Positions 10,984-21,813 of a DNA stretch of 64,000 bases are shown here, in pieces. Source of the DNA: Aquibium sp. A9E412 (GTDB lineage: Bacteria; Pseudomonadota; Alphaproteobacteria; Rhizobiales; Rhizobiaceae). Made by a program: the position numbers and the translations under genes. Below the pieces are notes generated by a model. The model was given only the letters and a program-made list of their open reading frames with translations, did not search any database and was not told the origin of the DNA. The DNA lies in assembly GCF_030398335.1 (NCBI RefSeq), contig NZ_JAOAOP010000015.1, positions 1 through 64,000 of the forward strand, read 5' to 3'. The stretch's first letter is position 1; every line of letters begins with the position of its first letter.

Positions 10984-12033
10984 TCAGCCCTCGGCCGGGC
11001 GCGCGCCGCGCCGCCGGCGCTCGCCGCCGCGGCCCTGCACGATGCGCACCCGCTTGACGCGGCGCGGATCGGCGTCGAGCACGTGGAACTCGAAGCCGGG
11101 CACCGCCTGCACCACCTCGCCGCGCGCCGGCACGCGGCCCAGCGTGTTGAAGATCATGCCGCCGACGGTGTCGACGTCCTCGGCGTGCTCGCCCGGCGTG
11201 AAGGCCTCGCCGATCATCTCGGCGACCTCCTCGATCTCGGCCTTGGCATCGACCACGAAGACGCCGTCGCCGACCTTGGTCACCATCGGCTCGTCGTCGT
11301 CGTGCTCGTCCTCGATGTCGCCGACCACCATCTCGACCAGGTCCTCGAGCGAGACCAGACCGTCGGTGCCGCCATACTCGTCGATGACCAGCGCGATCTG
11401 CACGCGGCCGGCCTGCATGCGCGCCATCAGGTCGGAGGCGAGCATCGACGGCGGCACGAACAGCACCGGGCGCAGCAGGTTGAGCTCGCCGATGGTGCGC
11501 GACAGGTCGACATGGCTGAGATCGAGCGGCAGCGCCGCCGCCTTGGCCGTGCGGCGCTTGCCGTTGCGCGCGGCGCGCGTGACGTGGGCGAGCACGTCGC
11601 GGATGTGCACCATGCCGCGCGGGTCGTCGAGCGTCTCGGCAAAGACGGGCATGCGCGAATGGCCCGACTGCTCGAACAGCTTGAGCAGGTCGCCGAGCGT
11701 CGTCGACAGGTCGACGGCGGTGATCTCGGCGCGCGGCACCATCACGTCCTCGACGCGCACCTCGCGCAGGCGCAGGATGTTGTTGAGCATCGCCCGTTCG
11801 CCGGGCGAGAACGACGTCGTGTCGTCGGTCTGGTGGGAGAGCGCGTCGGCCAGGTCCTCGCGCAGCGAGTTGCCGTTGCGCCAGCGGAAGAAGCCTGCCA
11901 GGCGCTCGCGCAGCGAGCGGTCGGGCGCGCCTCCCGCGGGGCTACTGCTACTAGAGCCGTCTTCGGCGTCGGCCTTGGCCGGTGGATCACCGCCCGGGGT
12001 GTCGCCGGCGGTCGCGAGTGTGTGCTGGTTCAT
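10984..12033 (-). CDS. CBS-domain protein of the CorC/hemolysin family
   Basis: A 349-aa cytosolic protein with a CBS pair (about 95-230, beginning VEDVMVPRAEI and including VIDEYGGTDGLVS) and a C-terminal CorC_HlyC domain (about 255-335). It lacks the membrane DUF21 domain, so it is the CorC/YbeX type, linked to magnesium/cobalt homeostasis and ribosome maintenance. It sits between ybeY and lnt. The N terminus is Ser/Gly/Ala-rich and probably disordered. Confidence 0.9.
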   Translation of the reverse strand: MNQHTLATAGDTPGGDPPAKADAEDGSSSSSPAGGAPDRSLRERLAGFFRWRNGNSLREDLADALSHQTDDTTSFSPGERAMLNNILRLREVRVEDVMVPRAEITAVDLSTTLGDLLKLFEQSGHSRMPVFAETLDDPRGMVHIRDVLAHVTRAARNGKRRTAKAAALPLDLSHVDLSRTIGELNLLRPVLFVPPSMLASDLMARMQAGRVQIALVIDEYGGTDGLVSLEDLVEMVVGDIEDEHDDDEPMVTKVGDGVFVVDAKAEIEEVAEMIGEAFTPGEHAEDVDTVGGMIFNTLGRVPARGEVVQAVPGFEFHVLDADPRRVKRVRIVQGRGGERRRRGARPAEG

Positions 12034-12060
12034 CGTCTTTCGGTTGTTTCAAAGCTCTAG

Positions 12061-12558
12061 CTAGGCATACGGATCGGGAATCGCAAGACCCGCCAGGATG
12101 CGCGTCTCGCGCTGCTCCATCGCATCGGCCTCGGCCGGCGTCTCGTGGTCGTGGCCGAGCAGGTGCAGAAAGCCGTGCACGACGAGATGCGCGACGTGGT
12201 GGGCGAGCGGCCGGTCCTGCGCGGCGGCCTCGGCGGCCACCGTCCCGGCGGCCAGCACGATGTCGCCGAGCGGCGGCGCGGCGCCGCCCGGCAGCGCCGG
12301 CGCGGCGGCGGGAAACGACAGCACGTTGGTCGGCCGGTCCTTGCCGCGCCAGCGCGCGTTGAGCGCGCGCACGGCCGCATCGTCGGCGAACACGACGGTG
12401 ACCTCGCCGGCCGGCGCGCCCTCGGCCGCCGCTGCGGCGCGGACCGCCGCCTCGGCGCACGCGACGAGCGCCTCCGGATCGGGCCAATCGCCCGCCTCGA
12501 GCAGGCATTCGACCGTCAGCAGCGCGTCGGCGCCCGCCGGCCGGTCCGCCACGGCCAT
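12061..12558 (-). CDS. ybeY: Endoribonuclease YbeY
   Basis: Zinc-dependent single-strand RNase acting in 16S rRNA 3'-end maturation and ribosome quality control. The 165-aa protein has the three-His metal motif [11 protein letters not shown] and the preceding TNVLSFP. It lies 11 bp downstream of phoH and 27 bp upstream of corC, the conserved phoH-ybeY-corC order. Confidence 0.95.
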   Translation of the reverse strand: MAVADRPAGADALLTVECLLEAGDWPDPEALVACAEAAVRAAAAAEGAPAGEVTVVFADDAAVRALNARWRGKDRPTNVLSFPAAAPALPGGAAPPLGDIVLAAGTVAAEAAAQDRPLAHHVAHLVVHGFLHLLGHDHETPAEADAMEQRETRILAGLAIPDPYA

Positions 12559-12569
12559 CGCCGGCGCGC

Positions 12570-13616
12570 TCAGCCGTCGTCGCCCGCCGGGGCGGGCGGC
12601 AGGCCGGCGGCGTCGCGGTCGTAGGCAGCGACGATGGCGGCGACCAGCGGATGGCGCACCACGTCGCGCTCGTCGAAGCGCACGGTGACGATGCCCGGCA
12701 CGTCGGACAGGACGCGCAGCGCCTCGACCAGGCCCGACTTGGTGTGCGGCGGCAGGTCGATCTGGCTCGGATCGCCGGTGACGATCATGCGCGCGTTCTC
12801 GCCCAGCCGGGTGAGGAACATCTTCATCTGCATGGTGGTGGCGTTCTGCGCCTCGTCGAGGATGACGACCGCGTTGGCCAGGGTGCGCCCGCGCATGAAG
12901 GCGAGCGGCGCGATCTCGATCACCTCGGCGGCCAGCGCGCGCTCCACCTTGTCGGCCGGCATCATGTCGTAGAGCGCGTCGTAGAGCGGCCGCAGGTACG
13001 GATCGACCTTCTCGCGCATGTCGCCGGGCAGGAAGCCGAGCCGCTCGCCGGCCTCCACCGCCGGGCGCGACAGCACGACGCGCTCGACCATGCCGCGCTC
13101 GAGCAGCATGGCGGCATAGGCGACGGCGAGGAAGGTCTTGCCGGTGCCGGCCGGGCCGATGCCGAAGACGAGCTCGGCACGCTCCAGCGCGCGCATGTAG
13201 GCGTCCTGGTTGGCCGAGCGGGCGTGGATGGTGCGCTTGCGGGTGGCGATCTGGGCGGCGGCCATGCGGCCCTTGCGCTCCATCGTCGGCAGGGTGAGCT
13301 GGTCGTCGGCGGCGATCGCCAGGCGCAGCGCGCCGTCGACCTCCGACGGGGTGAGCTCGGCGCCGCCCTGCAGCAGGCCGTAGAGATAGTCGAGGGCGCG
13401 GCGCGCCTGCTCGGTGGCGCCGGGCTCGCCCTTGATGGCGAGCTGGTTGCCGCGCGATCGGATGTCGACGCCGAGGCGCTGCTCGATGCGGGCGAGATTC
13501 TCGTCGAACGGCCCGTAGAGGGCGCCGGCCAGCTTGTTGTTGTCGAAGGTCAGTACGATATGCGCCATGTCCGACGCCCCTGCGGGCATCTCGTTCACTT
13601 GCGTGGCGGCGGTCAA
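12570..13616 (-). CDS. phoH: PhoH-like ATPase
   Basis: A 348-aa P-loop ATPase (YbeZ type) that works with YbeY in RNA metabolism. Seen are an N-terminal KH-like region with [10 protein letters not shown], the Walker [10 protein letters not shown] (about 147) and the Walker [12 protein letters not shown] chose a TTG start at 13616: it lies 12 bp after the miaB stop and has GAGGGAG about 8 bp upstream. The first ATG (codon 10) lacks a good site. Confidence 0.94.
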   Translation of the reverse strand: MTAATQVNEMPAGASDMAHIVLTFDNNKLAGALYGPFDENLARIEQRLGVDIRSRGNQLAIKGEPGATEQARRALDYLYGLLQGGAELTPSEVDGALRLAIAADDQLTLPTMERKGRMAAAQIATRKRTIHARSANQDAYMRALERAELVFGIGPAGTGKTFLAVAYAAMLLERGMVERVVLSRPAVEAGERLGFLPGDMREKVDPYLRPLYDALYDMMPADKVERALAAEVIEIAPLAFMRGRTLANAVVILDEAQNATTMQMKMFLTRLGENARMIVTGDPSQIDLPPHTKSGLVEALRVLSDVPGIVTVRFDERDVVRHPLVAAIVAAYDRDAAGLPPAPAGDDG

Positions 13617-13627
13617 TCGCGTCTCCC

Positions 13628-15043
13628 TCAGGCGCAGGGTTGCGAGAACAGGCTGTTCGCGCCAGCCTCCGTGATTCGAACCTTCACAATGTCACCGATT
13701 TCGCCGGCCTTTTCATCAACAATGACCGGCTGAAGCCACGGCGAGCGGCCGACACGCTGGCCCTCGTGGCGGCCCGGCTTTTCCAGAAGCACGTCGATCC
13801 GCTTGCCCACGGTCGCCTCCGCGAAGGCGCGCTGCTGCTCGCCGAGCAGCGCCTGCAGGCGCTGCAGGCGCTCGGCCTTCACCGGCTCGGCCACATGGCC
13901 GTCCAGCTCGGCGCCCGGCGTGCCGGGGCGCGGCGAATACTTGAAGGAGAACGCCTGGGCATAGCCGATAGTTCGCACGAGCTGCATCGTCGCCTCGAAA
14001 TCGGCCTCCGTCTCGCCGGGGAAGCCGACGATGAAGTCGCCCGACAGGGCGATGTCGGGCCGGGCGGCGCGGATGCGCTCGATCAGCCGCAGATAGTCGG
14101 CCGCCGTGTGGCGCCGGTTCATCGCCTTGAGGATGCGGTCGGAGCCGGCCTGCACCGGCAGGTGCAGATAGGGCATCAGGCAGTCGAGATCGCGATGCGC
14201 GGCGATCAGCGCGTCGTCCATGTCGCGCGGATGGCTGGTGGTGTAGCGCAGCCGGTCGAGGCCGGGCACCGCGGCGAGCCGGAACAGCAGCTCGCCGAGC
14301 CCCCAGGCGCGGCCGTCCGGCCCCGCGCCGTGCCAGGCGTTGACGTTCTGGCCGAGCAGCGTGACCTCGCGCACGCCGGCGGCCGCCAGCCGCTCGGCCT
14401 CGGCGACGATCTGGGCGACCGGGCGCGAGACCTCGGCGCCGCGCGTGTAGGGCACGACGCAGAAGGTGCAGAACTTGTCGCAGCCCTCCTGCACGGTGAG
14501 AAAGGCGGTGACGCCGCGCGCGGCGACGGCGCGCCGCGGGCCGGCCGGCAGATGCTCGAACTTGTCCTCGACCGCGTGCTCGGTCTCCACCACCTTCTCG
14601 CCGGCAGCAACGCGCGACAGGATCGCCGGCAGGCGGTGATAGGTCTGCGGCCCGACGACCAGATCGACGGCCGGCGCGCGGCGCAGGATCTCGCTGCCCT
14701 CGGCCTGGGCGACGCAGCCGGCGATGCCGATCACCGTGTCGCGGCCGGCGCGGGCGCGCGCCTCCTTGATCTGGCGGATGCGGCCGAGCTCGGAATAGAC
14801 CTTCTCGGCCGCCTTCTCGCGGATGTGGCAGGTGTTGAGCAGCACCAGGTCCGCCTCCTCGGGCGTGGCGGCGCTCTCGTAGCCCTGCGGCGCCAGCGCG
14901 TCGGCCATGCGCTGGGAATCGTAGACATTCATCTGGCAGCCATAGGTCTTGACGAAGACCTTGCGCGGCGCGCGGCCGTCGGCCGGCCGCGGCGCGGCGG
15001 CCGCCTGGCGGTTCTCGCTGTCGAGCGTCACATCCTGCTCCAT
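13628..15043 (-). CDS. miaB: tRNA-2-methylthio-N6-dimethylallyladenosine synthase MiaB
   Basis: Radical-SAM methylthiotransferase that converts i6A37 to ms2i6A37 in tRNA. The 471-aa protein has an N-terminal UPF0004 domain ([20 protein letters not shown], with three cluster cysteines). The radical-SAM CxxxCxxC lies within [17 protein letters not shown], and a C-terminal TRAM domain follows. It heads the miaB-phoH-ybeY-corC-lnt run. Confidence 0.97.
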   Translation of the reverse strand: MEQDVTLDSENRQAAAAPRPADGRAPRKVFVKTYGCQMNVYDSQRMADALAPQGYESAATPEEADLVLLNTCHIREKAAEKVYSELGRIRQIKEARARAGRDTVIGIAGCVAQAEGSEILRRAPAVDLVVGPQTYHRLPAILSRVAAGEKVVETEHAVEDKFEHLPAGPRRAVAARGVTAFLTVQEGCDKFCTFCVVPYTRGAEVSRPVAQIVAEAERLAAAGVREVTLLGQNVNAWHGAGPDGRAWGLGELLFRLAAVPGLDRLRYTTSHPRDMDDALIAAHRDLDCLMPYLHLPVQAGSDRILKAMNRRHTAADYLRLIERIRAARPDIALSGDFIVGFPGETEADFEATMQLVRTIGYAQAFSFKYSPRPGTPGAELDGHVAEPVKAERLQRLQALLGEQQRAFAEATVGKRIDVLLEKPGRHEGQRVGRSPWLQPVIVDEKAGEIGDIVKVRITEAGANSLFSQPCA

Positions 15044-15122
15044 GGCGGCTGTCTAGCGTCTTTGGCCGGCCGATGCCAAACGGTTTCGGGCGGCGGCGAT
15101 CACAACTGTGTCACGCGCCGTT

Positions 15123-15920
15123 TCACGGCTCGCGCGGCCGGCGCAACGCCGCGGCCATCATGGCGCGCACGCGCGCCTCGGCGAGGCGGGCGACCTCTTT
15201 GCGGCTTGCATCCTCGGCAAAGGGCAGCGGCTCGCCGAAATGCACCTCGACGTCGAGCGCGCCGACGCGCAGCAGCTCCTTGAGATGCGGCCACAGCGTG
15301 GCGTCGCCGATCCACGCCACACGGCCGCGCTGGCGCCGGTCCATCGGCAGGCCGTGGCGCCGGGTGTAGGCGAGCGCCACCGGCTGCACCAGGACGCTGT
15401 GCTCGGGCAGCGCGCGCAGCGCCATCTGGGCGGCGCCGAACAGCGTGCTCTTGAAGGGCAGCAGGCGGTTGCCGTCGCCGGTGCTGCCCTCGGCGAACAG
15501 CACCATCGGGTCGCCGCCGGCCAGCCGCTCGGCGATCTCGCGCGCCTGCGCGCCGGCGCTGCGGCGGCGCTCGCGGTCGACGAAGACGGTGCGCTGCAGC
15601 GTCGCCAGGCGGCCGAGCACCGGCCAGCGCGCCATGTCGGCCCGGGCGATGAAATGCACGTCGGCGATCGCGCCGAGCACCATGATGTCGGTCCACGAGA
15701 CGTGGTTGGCGGCGATCAGCAGCGGCCGCCCCTCGGCGAGCCGGCCGGCCACGGTGATGCGGATGCCGAGCACGCGCACGATCAGCCGGTGCCACAGGCG
15801 CGGCGCCGCCGCCTCGCCGATCAGCCCGGTGCGCAGGGCGACGACCTGGGTCAGCGCCAGCGGCAGCGTCGCCGCCGCCACCGCGGCGAGGCCGACGGCG
15901 ATGCGCAGGCGGCCGATCAT
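15123..15920 (-). CDS. 1-acylglycerol-3-phosphate acyltransferase family (PlsC)
   Basis: A 265-aa membrane-associated acyltransferase with one N-terminal hydrophobic segment (about 5-30). The catalytic NHVSWTD (HX4D, near 72), the VFVDRERR block and the substrate-binding FAEGSTGDG are all present. It probably acylates lysophosphatidic acid or a related lysolipid (the OlsA/PlsC types cannot be separated here). It lies between rimI and miaB. Confidence 0.9.
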   Translation of the reverse strand: MIGRLRIAVGLAAVAAATLPLALTQVVALRTGLIGEAAAPRLWHRLIVRVLGIRITVAGRLAEGRPLLIAANHVSWTDIMVLGAIADVHFIARADMARWPVLGRLATLQRTVFVDRERRRSAGAQAREIAERLAGGDPMVLFAEGSTGDGNRLLPFKSTLFGAAQMALRALPEHSVLVQPVALAYTRRHGLPMDRRQRGRVAWIGDATLWPHLKELLRVGALDVEVHFGEPLPFAEDASRKEVARLAEARVRAMMAAALRRPREP

Positions 15921-16048
15921 CGCGGCGGCGCCCGGCCGGGCGCGGGCTCAGCCGGTCGCACGGTCCAACGGCCCCGCGAGCGACAGCTCAAGCCCTTGGA
16001 GAAGCATGGGAAATCTTTTCCGTTCGGCGCCATGTCCCGGCCGTCGCC

Positions 16049-16540
16049 CTAGCGGAGATCGCGGCGCATGACCAGCGCGGCGCTGCGCCGCCGGGCGGCA
16101 TGCAGATAGTAGTCGGGCCGCCGACCGACCTCGCGGAAGCCGAGCCGGCGATAGAGCGCGACCGCCGCCTTGTTGGTCTCGTCGACCTCGAGGAACAGGG
16201 CCTCGGCGCGCTGCTCGTGCAGGTGACGCAGCACCGCGTCCATCAGCAGCCGGCCGATGCCGAGGCCGCGGCAGGCGCGCGCCACCGCGATCGTCAGGAT
16301 CTCCGCCTCGCCGGCGGCGAGCCGGGCGAGCACGAAGCCGACCGGCGCGGCGCGCGCACGGCCGACGAGAACCGCGACGAAGCCGAAGACCGGCGGCTGG
16401 TCGAGCAGCGCGGCCAGCTCGCCGTCGCTCCACGGCCGGGCGAAACCCTCCTCGTGCAGCGCGGCCAGCGCGTGCAAATCGCCCGGCTCGAGCGGGCGCA
16501 CGACGAATTCGCGACGGCGGCCGAGCAGCGAGAAGCGCAC
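16049..16540 (-). CDS. rimI: Ribosomal-protein-alanine N-acetyltransferase RimI-like
   Basis: A 163-aa GNAT acetyltransferase. The acetyl-CoA loop is visible as ARACRGLGIGRLLM, followed by FLEVDETNKAAVALYRRLGF, typical of RimI (N-terminal acetylation of S18). The start is a GTG at 16540. It lies 3 bp downstream of tsaB, the standard tsaB-rimI pairing. The 128-bp stretch after it (15921-16048) holds no gene I can support. Confidence 0.92.
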   Translation of the reverse strand: MRFSLLGRRREFVVRPLEPGDLHALAALHEEGFARPWSDGELAALLDQPPVFGFVAVLVGRARAAPVGFVLARLAAGEAEILTIAVARACRGLGIGRLLMDAVLRHLHEQRAEALFLEVDETNKAAVALYRRLGFREVGRRPDYYLHAARRRSAALVMRRDLR

Positions 16541-16543
16541 CGT

Positions 16544-17224
16544 TCAGCCCCTGCGCGGCACGGCGAAACCGGCCTGCGGCACGGCCGCCGGCGGCCGCAG
16601 ATAGAGCGGCCGCGGCTTGTCGCCGGCAAAGCCGCGGCGCGCGGCGAGCCGGGCATAGGTGGCGATGTCGGCGGTCGCCGCCAGCCCGTCCGCGTCGAGC
16701 GCCAGCGCCGCGTCGGCCGCGCGCACGGCCTCGGCCGCGCTGCCGCACAGCACGGCGCCGGCGCGGCCGGCGACGGCCGCCGCCTCGGCCGCCGACAGCA
16801 GGGCCGGCGCCGCGACCTCGGCGCCGTCGGCGTCATAGAGGGCGGCGGCAAGCGCGGCCGGGCGGTTGCCGACCGCCGCCAGCACCGGCCGGCCGGGATG
16901 GCGCGCGGCGGTCTCGGCCGCCAGCCCCTCGAGCGTCGTCACGCCGGCCGAAGGCAGCGAAAGCGCCAGCGCCAAGCCGCGCGCGGCGGCCACGCCGACG
17001 CGCACGCCGGTGAAGGAGCCGGGGCCGACCGTGACGGCGACGGCCGACAGCGCCGCGTAGTCGAGCCCGGCCGCGGCGAGCGCGGCGTCGATGACGGCGA
17101 CGACGTGCTCGGCATGGCCGGTCTGCATGGCGCGTTCGGCACGGCCGGCCGTGCGGCCGGTCCCGGCGTCGAACAGGCAGGCCGCGCAGCGGTCGGCGGC
17201 GGTGTCGATGGCGAGCAGGGTCAT
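16544..17224 (-). CDS. tsaB: tRNA threonylcarbamoyladenosine complex protein TsaB
   Basis: A 226-aa ASKHA-fold partner of TsaD/TsaE in t6A37 synthesis. Seen are the N-terminal LLAIDTAADRCA, then TGHAEHVVAVIDAAL and the family motif VTVGPGSFTGVRVG near 65-80. The protein is inactive itself and scaffolds TsaD. TsaE is encoded at 59.8 kb in this same window, in a fusion. Confidence 0.94.
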   Translation of the reverse strand: MTLLAIDTAADRCAACLFDAGTGRTAGRAERAMQTGHAEHVVAVIDAALAAAGLDYAALSAVAVTVGPGSFTGVRVGVAAARGLALALSLPSAGVTTLEGLAAETAARHPGRPVLAAVGNRPAALAAALYDADGAEVAAPALLSAAEAAAVAGRAGAVLCGSAAEAVRAADAALALDADGLAATADIATYARLAARRGFAGDKPRPLYLRPPAAVPQAGFAVPRRG

Positions 17225-17295
17225 GGTCTTCGCGTCAGGCGCCGGCCGGGCGGCCGCGCGGCGGCCGGCCCGGGGGCGGACGGTGCGGTGTGCGG

Positions 17296-19461
17296 CTAGC
17301 CGGCGTCAGCGGCCTTGAGCTCCAGACGCCGGGCGTGCAGCACCGGCTCGGTGTAGCCGCTCGGCTGCGCGCGGCCCTTGAAGACCAGGTCGCAGGCGGC
17401 CTGGAAGGCGATCGAGGCGTCGAAGTCGGGCGCCATCGGCCGGTAGGCCGGGTCGCCCTCGTTCTGCTTGTCGACCACGGCGGCCATGCGCCGCATCGTC
17501 TCCATCACCTGGTCGGTGGTGCACACGCCGTGATGCAGCCAGTTGGCGATGTGCTGCGAGGAGATGCGCAGCGTGGCGCGGTCCTCCATCAGGCCGACAT
17601 CGTTGATATCGGGCACCTTGGAGCAGCCGACGCCCTGGTCGATCCAGCGCACGACATAGCCGAGGATGCCCTGGGCGTTGTTGTCGAGCTCCTTCTGGAT
17701 CTCCTCCGGCGTCCAGTTGGGCCGCGTCGCCACCGGCACCGCGAGGATGTCGGACAGGCTGGCCGGCCGGCGCGTCTTCAGCGCCTCCTGCACGGCGCGC
17801 ACGTCGACCTTGTGGTAGTGCGTGGCGTGCAGCGTCGCGGCCGTCGGCGAGGGCACCCAGGCGGTGTTGGCGCCGGCCTCGGGGTGGCCGATCTTCTCGT
17901 CCAACATGGCGGCCATCTTGTCGGGCATCGCCCACATGCCCTTGCCGATCTGCGCCCGGCCGGCGAAGCCGCAGGCCAGGCCGACGTCGACGTTGCGGTT
18001 CTCGTAGGCCTGGATCCAGGTCGACTGCTTCATGTCGCCCTTGCGGATCATCGGTCCGGCCTCCATCGAGGTGTGGATCTCGTCGCCGGTGCGGTCGAGG
18101 AAGCCGGTGTTGATGAACACCACGCGCTCGGCCGCCGCGCGGATGCACTCCTTGAGATTGACGGTGGTGCGCCGCTCCTCGTCCATGATGCCCATCTTCA
18201 TGGTGTTCGGCGCCATGCCGAGCGCCTCTTCCACGCGGCCGAACAGCTCGACCGCGAAGGCGACCTCCTCGGGGCCGTGCATCTTCGGCTTGACGACGTA
18301 CATGGAGCCGGCCGGCGAGTTGGCGCGGCGGCCGTCGGGACCGATGTCGTGCAGCGCGATCAGCGCCGTCACCATGGCGTCCATGATGCCCTCGGGGATC
18401 TCCGTGCCGTCGCGCAGCAGGATCGCCGGATTGGTCATCAGGTGGCCGACGTTGCGCACCAGCATCAGCGAGCGCGCCCGCATGGTCTTCTGTGCGCCGT
18501 CCGGCCCGGCATAGGGCTGGTCGGGGTTGAGCGTGCGGCGCACCGTCTTGCCGCCCTTGTCGACCTCGGCGGCCAGGTCGCCCTTCATCAGGCCGAGCCA
18601 GTTGCGGTAGACCAGCGTCTTGTCCTCGGCGTCGACGGCGGCAACCGAATCCTCGCAGTCCATGATCGTCGTCAGCGCCGATTCCAGCACGACGTCGGCG
18701 ATGCCGGCGGCATCGTCCTTGCCGATCGGGTGGTCGCGGTTGACCTGGATGCCGATCTTCAGGCCGTGATTGGCGAGCATGACGGCGCGCGGCGCCTCCG
18801 CCTCGCCCTTGTAGCCGTCGAAATGGCCGGCATCGCGCAGCCCCGCCGTGCCGCCGCCGGCGAGGCTCACCACGAGCCTGCCGTCGCGCACGGCCAGGCC
18901 CGCGACGTCGGCCCAGCCGGCGCCGTCGAGCGGCGCGACCTCGTCGAGGAAGCCGCGCGCCCAGGCGATGACGCGGGCGCCGCGCGCCGGATCGTAGCCG
19001 CCGGCCTGCGGCAGGTCGCCGAGCGCGTCGGTGCCGTAGAGCGCGTCGTAGAGCGAGCCCCAGCGCGCATTGGCCGCGTTGAGCGCGTAGCGCGCGTTGG
19101 AGATCGGCACGACGAGCTGCGGCCCGGCGATGCGGGCGATCTCGTCGTCGACATTCTGCGTGGCGATGGCGAAGTCGGGTCCCTCGGGCACCAGATAGCC
19201 GATCTCGCGCAGGAACGCCTCGTAGGCCTCGGGATCGCCGACGCCGCCCTTGTCGCGGCACCAGGCGTCGATCTTCTCCTGCATCGCCTCGCGCGTGGCG
19301 AGCAGCGCCCGGTTCCGCGGCGCCAGCTCGTGCGCGATGGCGGAGAAGGCCTGCCAGAAATGCGCCTCGTCGACGCCGGTGCCGGGCAGCGCCTCGCGGC
19401 CGATGAAATCATGCAGGACGCGGGCGACCTTCAGGCCGTCGACCTCGACGCGTTCGCTCAT
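17296..19461 (-). CDS. glcB: Malate synthase G
   Basis: Condenses glyoxylate and acetyl-CoA to malate. The 721-aa length is typical of the monomeric G isoform. Motifs include the DCEDS block in [39 protein letters not shown] and the C-terminal [12 protein letters not shown]. The ATG at 19461 has GGGAGG upstream. No isocitrate lyase or glycolate oxidase gene is nearby, so it may serve either the glyoxylate shunt or glycolate use. Confidence 0.97.
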   Translation of the reverse strand: MSERVEVDGLKVARVLHDFIGREALPGTGVDEAHFWQAFSAIAHELAPRNRALLATREAMQEKIDAWCRDKGGVGDPEAYEAFLREIGYLVPEGPDFAIATQNVDDEIARIAGPQLVVPISNARYALNAANARWGSLYDALYGTDALGDLPQAGGYDPARGARVIAWARGFLDEVAPLDGAGWADVAGLAVRDGRLVVSLAGGGTAGLRDAGHFDGYKGEAEAPRAVMLANHGLKIGIQVNRDHPIGKDDAAGIADVVLESALTTIMDCEDSVAAVDAEDKTLVYRNWLGLMKGDLAAEVDKGGKTVRRTLNPDQPYAGPDGAQKTMRARSLMLVRNVGHLMTNPAILLRDGTEIPEGIMDAMVTALIALHDIGPDGRRANSPAGSMYVVKPKMHGPEEVAFAVELFGRVEEALGMAPNTMKMGIMDEERRTTVNLKECIRAAAERVVFINTGFLDRTGDEIHTSMEAGPMIRKGDMKQSTWIQAYENRNVDVGLACGFAGRAQIGKGMWAMPDKMAAMLDEKIGHPEAGANTAWVPSPTAATLHATHYHKVDVRAVQEALKTRRPASLSDILAVPVATRPNWTPEEIQKELDNNAQGILGYVVRWIDQGVGCSKVPDINDVGLMEDRATLRISSQHIANWLHHGVCTTDQVMETMRRMAAVVDKQNEGDPAYRPMAPDFDASIAFQAACDLVFKGRAQPSGYTEPVLHARRLELKAADAG

Positions 19462-19528
19462 TCTGCTTGCCTCCCTGGTTTCTCGCCCTCGGCGTGTCGG
19501 CGCTTTCCACCACGTTGCGCACGCCCGG

Positions 19529-21574
19529 TCAATTCGCCGAACGGTCGAGCGCGCCGGCGGCCACCGCGAAGCGCGGCCGCCCGCTCGCCGTGGCACCGAT
19601 CACCGCCTCGACGAAGCGGCGGCTGCCCTCCACCGTGACGGCGCGCACGTCGCGGTCGACGGCGACCTCGAGCGCCTCGCCGCCGGCCGCGCGCGCCTCG
19701 TCGGCGACCTGCCGGCTGAGCTCGCTTTCGGCCCAGTCGAGCGCCGCGTTCTCGTCGCTGAAATCGGCCACCGCCGCGCCGGCGCTGGCGCGGAAGCGGC
19801 CCTCCTGCGGCTCGACGACGCGCGCCTCGCGGCGGATCGAGACGCGGCCGACCACGGCGCCGAGCGCGTTGGCCACGTCGGCATCCGGCGGCAGCACGCA
19901 GTCGGTGCCGAGCCGCGCGCCGAGGCCGCGATAGTGCAGCGCCGCCGAAGCGCCGAGGCCGACCACCGGACGGTCGAGCGCCAGCGCCAGCCGGGCCACG
20001 CCGGCGCGCCCGTCGAGCGCCCGGGCGACCAGCGGATGGCCGGCATGCCGCGGATCGAGCCCGTCCTCGGCAAAGGCGGTCTCGACCAGCGCTTCGGCCG
20101 AGCGGCGCTGCAGCGCGTCGAGCACGCGGCGGCTGATCGCCGCCGCGTCGTCGGCGACGGCCAGGCCGCGCGCGTCGCGCCGGCGCGCGAACAGCGTCGC
20201 GCCGAGCCGCGCGGCGGCCGCGTCCCAGGTGGTCTGCAGGCCGAGGACATGCGCCGCGTCGGTCGGCGTGAAGCCGGCGATCTGGGCCAGGCCGCGCGCC
20301 ACCAGCCGGTCGAGCGTCGCCGGCCGGGCGCCACCATCAAGCAGGCGGTCGAGCGGCACCGGCGCGTCGCCGAGCAGCGCGTAGAGCCGCGCCTCGGCCG
20401 GCGTCAGGCCGCTCGACAGGCGCTCCGACACGCCGGTGCGCAGCGCGAAGCGTCCGTCTAGGCGCGTCGGCATGGCCGCCCGCGCCTGGCGTTCGAGCGT
20501 CTCGCGCACCGCCGCGCCATGCTGATGGCCGACGAGCGCCAGCGGCACCAGGCGGCGCGGCCCGAGCAGCAGGCCGCGCACGAGACCGGCGGTCTCCAGC
20601 GCCACCTCCGAATCCCCGCCGAGGCCGAAGGTGCGCATGGCGACCGCCTCGACCATGGTGCGGTGGCCGCCCACCGTGGCGCCCTCCGGGTCGAGCCGCG
20701 GCCGGCCGCCGTCGAGCATGGCGACGTCGGTCGTGGTGCCGCCGATGTCGGAGACGAGCGCGGCGTCGAGGCCGGTGAGATGGCGTGCGCCGACCAGGCT
20801 GGCGGCCGGCCCCGACAGGATGGTCTCGATCGGCCGGCGCCGCGCGAAGGCGGCGGAGACCAGCGCGCCGTCGCCGCGCACCATCATCAGCGGCGCGGCG
20901 ATGCCGCGCGCCGCGAGAAAGCCCTCCGTCGCCGCGACGAGCCGGTCGACCAGGCCGACGAGGCGGGCGTTGAGCAGCGTGGTGAGCGCCCGGCGCGGCC
21001 CGCCGAGCTGCGAGGACAGCTCGTGGCTGGCGGTCGCCGGCAGCCCCGTCGCCCGGCGGATCAGGCCGCGCGCGGCGTTCTCGTGCGCGGGGTTGCGCAC
21101 GGCGAAATAGGCGCACACGGCGAAGGCGGAGACCGCCCCGGCGAGGTCCGGCAGCGCGGCCTCGAGCGGCGCCAGGTCGAGTGGCGTCTCGTTGCCGTAG
21201 ACGTCGTGGCCGCCGGGCAGGAAGACGACCGGATCGCCGCCGAGCGCGGCGCCCAGCCCGTCGCGCGCCAGGTCGGCCTCGCCGAAGCCGATCATGACCA
21301 GCGCGACGCGGCCGCCGACGCCCTCGACCAGCGCGTTGGTGGCGAGCGTGGTCGACATCGAGACCAGGCCGATGGCGGCCGCCGGCACGCCGGCCTCGGC
21401 CAGCACCGCGTCGACGGCGCCGGCGATGCCGACGGCGAGATCGTGGCGCGTGGTCAGCGCCTTCGCCTTGGCGACGACGCCGCGGCCCTCGGCATAGAGC
21501 ACGGCGTCGGTGAAGGTGCCGCCGGTGTCGACGCCGAGCGACAGCGGTGCGGCGGGCGCTTGCAATGCGGTCAT
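19529..21574 (-). CDS. Hydantoinase/oxoprolinase family protein (HyuA-like)
   Basis: A 681-aa ATP-dependent amidohydrolase-type protein. The N-terminal [16 protein letters not shown] and [14 protein letters not shown] mark the Hydant_A_N domain. [16 protein letters not shown] in the middle marks the ASKHA-fold hydantoinase A domain. HyuA proteins normally pair with a HyuB subunit; none lies in the window, so the substrate (hydantoin, 5-oxoproline, N-methylhydantoin or other) cannot be given. The start at 21574 is chosen from the conserved N terminus; no good ribosome-binding site is visible. Confidence 0.8.
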   Translation of the reverse strand: MTALQAPAAPLSLGVDTGGTFTDAVLYAEGRGVVAKAKALTTRHDLAVGIAGAVDAVLAEAGVPAAAIGLVSMSTTLATNALVEGVGGRVALVMIGFGEADLARDGLGAALGGDPVVFLPGGHDVYGNETPLDLAPLEAALPDLAGAVSAFAVCAYFAVRNPAHENAARGLIRRATGLPATASHELSSQLGGPRRALTTLLNARLVGLVDRLVAATEGFLAARGIAAPLMMVRGDGALVSAAFARRRPIETILSGPAASLVGARHLTGLDAALVSDIGGTTTDVAMLDGGRPRLDPEGATVGGHRTMVEAVAMRTFGLGGDSEVALETAGLVRGLLLGPRRLVPLALVGHQHGAAVRETLERQARAAMPTRLDGRFALRTGVSERLSSGLTPAEARLYALLGDAPVPLDRLLDGGARPATLDRLVARGLAQIAGFTPTDAAHVLGLQTTWDAAAARLGATLFARRRDARGLAVADDAAAISRRVLDALQRRSAEALVETAFAEDGLDPRHAGHPLVARALDGRAGVARLALALDRPVVGLGASAALHYRGLGARLGTDCVLPPDADVANALGAVVGRVSIRREARVVEPQEGRFRASAGAAVADFSDENAALDWAESELSRQVADEARAAGGEALEVAVDRDVRAVTVEGSRRFVEAVIGATASGRPRFAVAAGALDRSAN

Positions 21575-21692
21575 CGCGGCGCGATCGAAAACTTGGTCAT
21601 GCGCTGCATCCACACCAGGCTGACGAAAAGTGTGACGCGGCTTCCGGGCGCCATCATGGTCCATCTCGTTGATTGTGCCGCATGCATGCAAC

Positions 21693-21712
21693 GCCCGGCG
21701 ACGTCGCCGGGC
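21693..21712. repeat. 20-bp perfect palindrome
   Basis: A 20-bp self-complementary GC-rich sequence (GCCCGGCGAC and its complement, no loop) lies in the 239-bp gap before the hydantoinase gene, about 100 bp after the stop of the upstream exported-protein gene. It has no T-run. It could be an operator for the hydantoinase gene or a transcript-end structure. The rest of the gap holds no visible gene. Confidence 0.5.
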
Positions 21713-21813
21713 TACAGCACGCTATAAAGCATGTTGCGGCCGAGGAAAATCGCGCGGCGAGCCCGACGCGCGGACGCCGCGTCGCGACGCCCGGAGGCCC
21801 GTCGGTCTCGCCG

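Noticed and set aside
15948-16048. Tiny frames (about 19-35 codons) between rimI and plsC
   Set aside because: No ribosome-binding site and no recognisable similarity.
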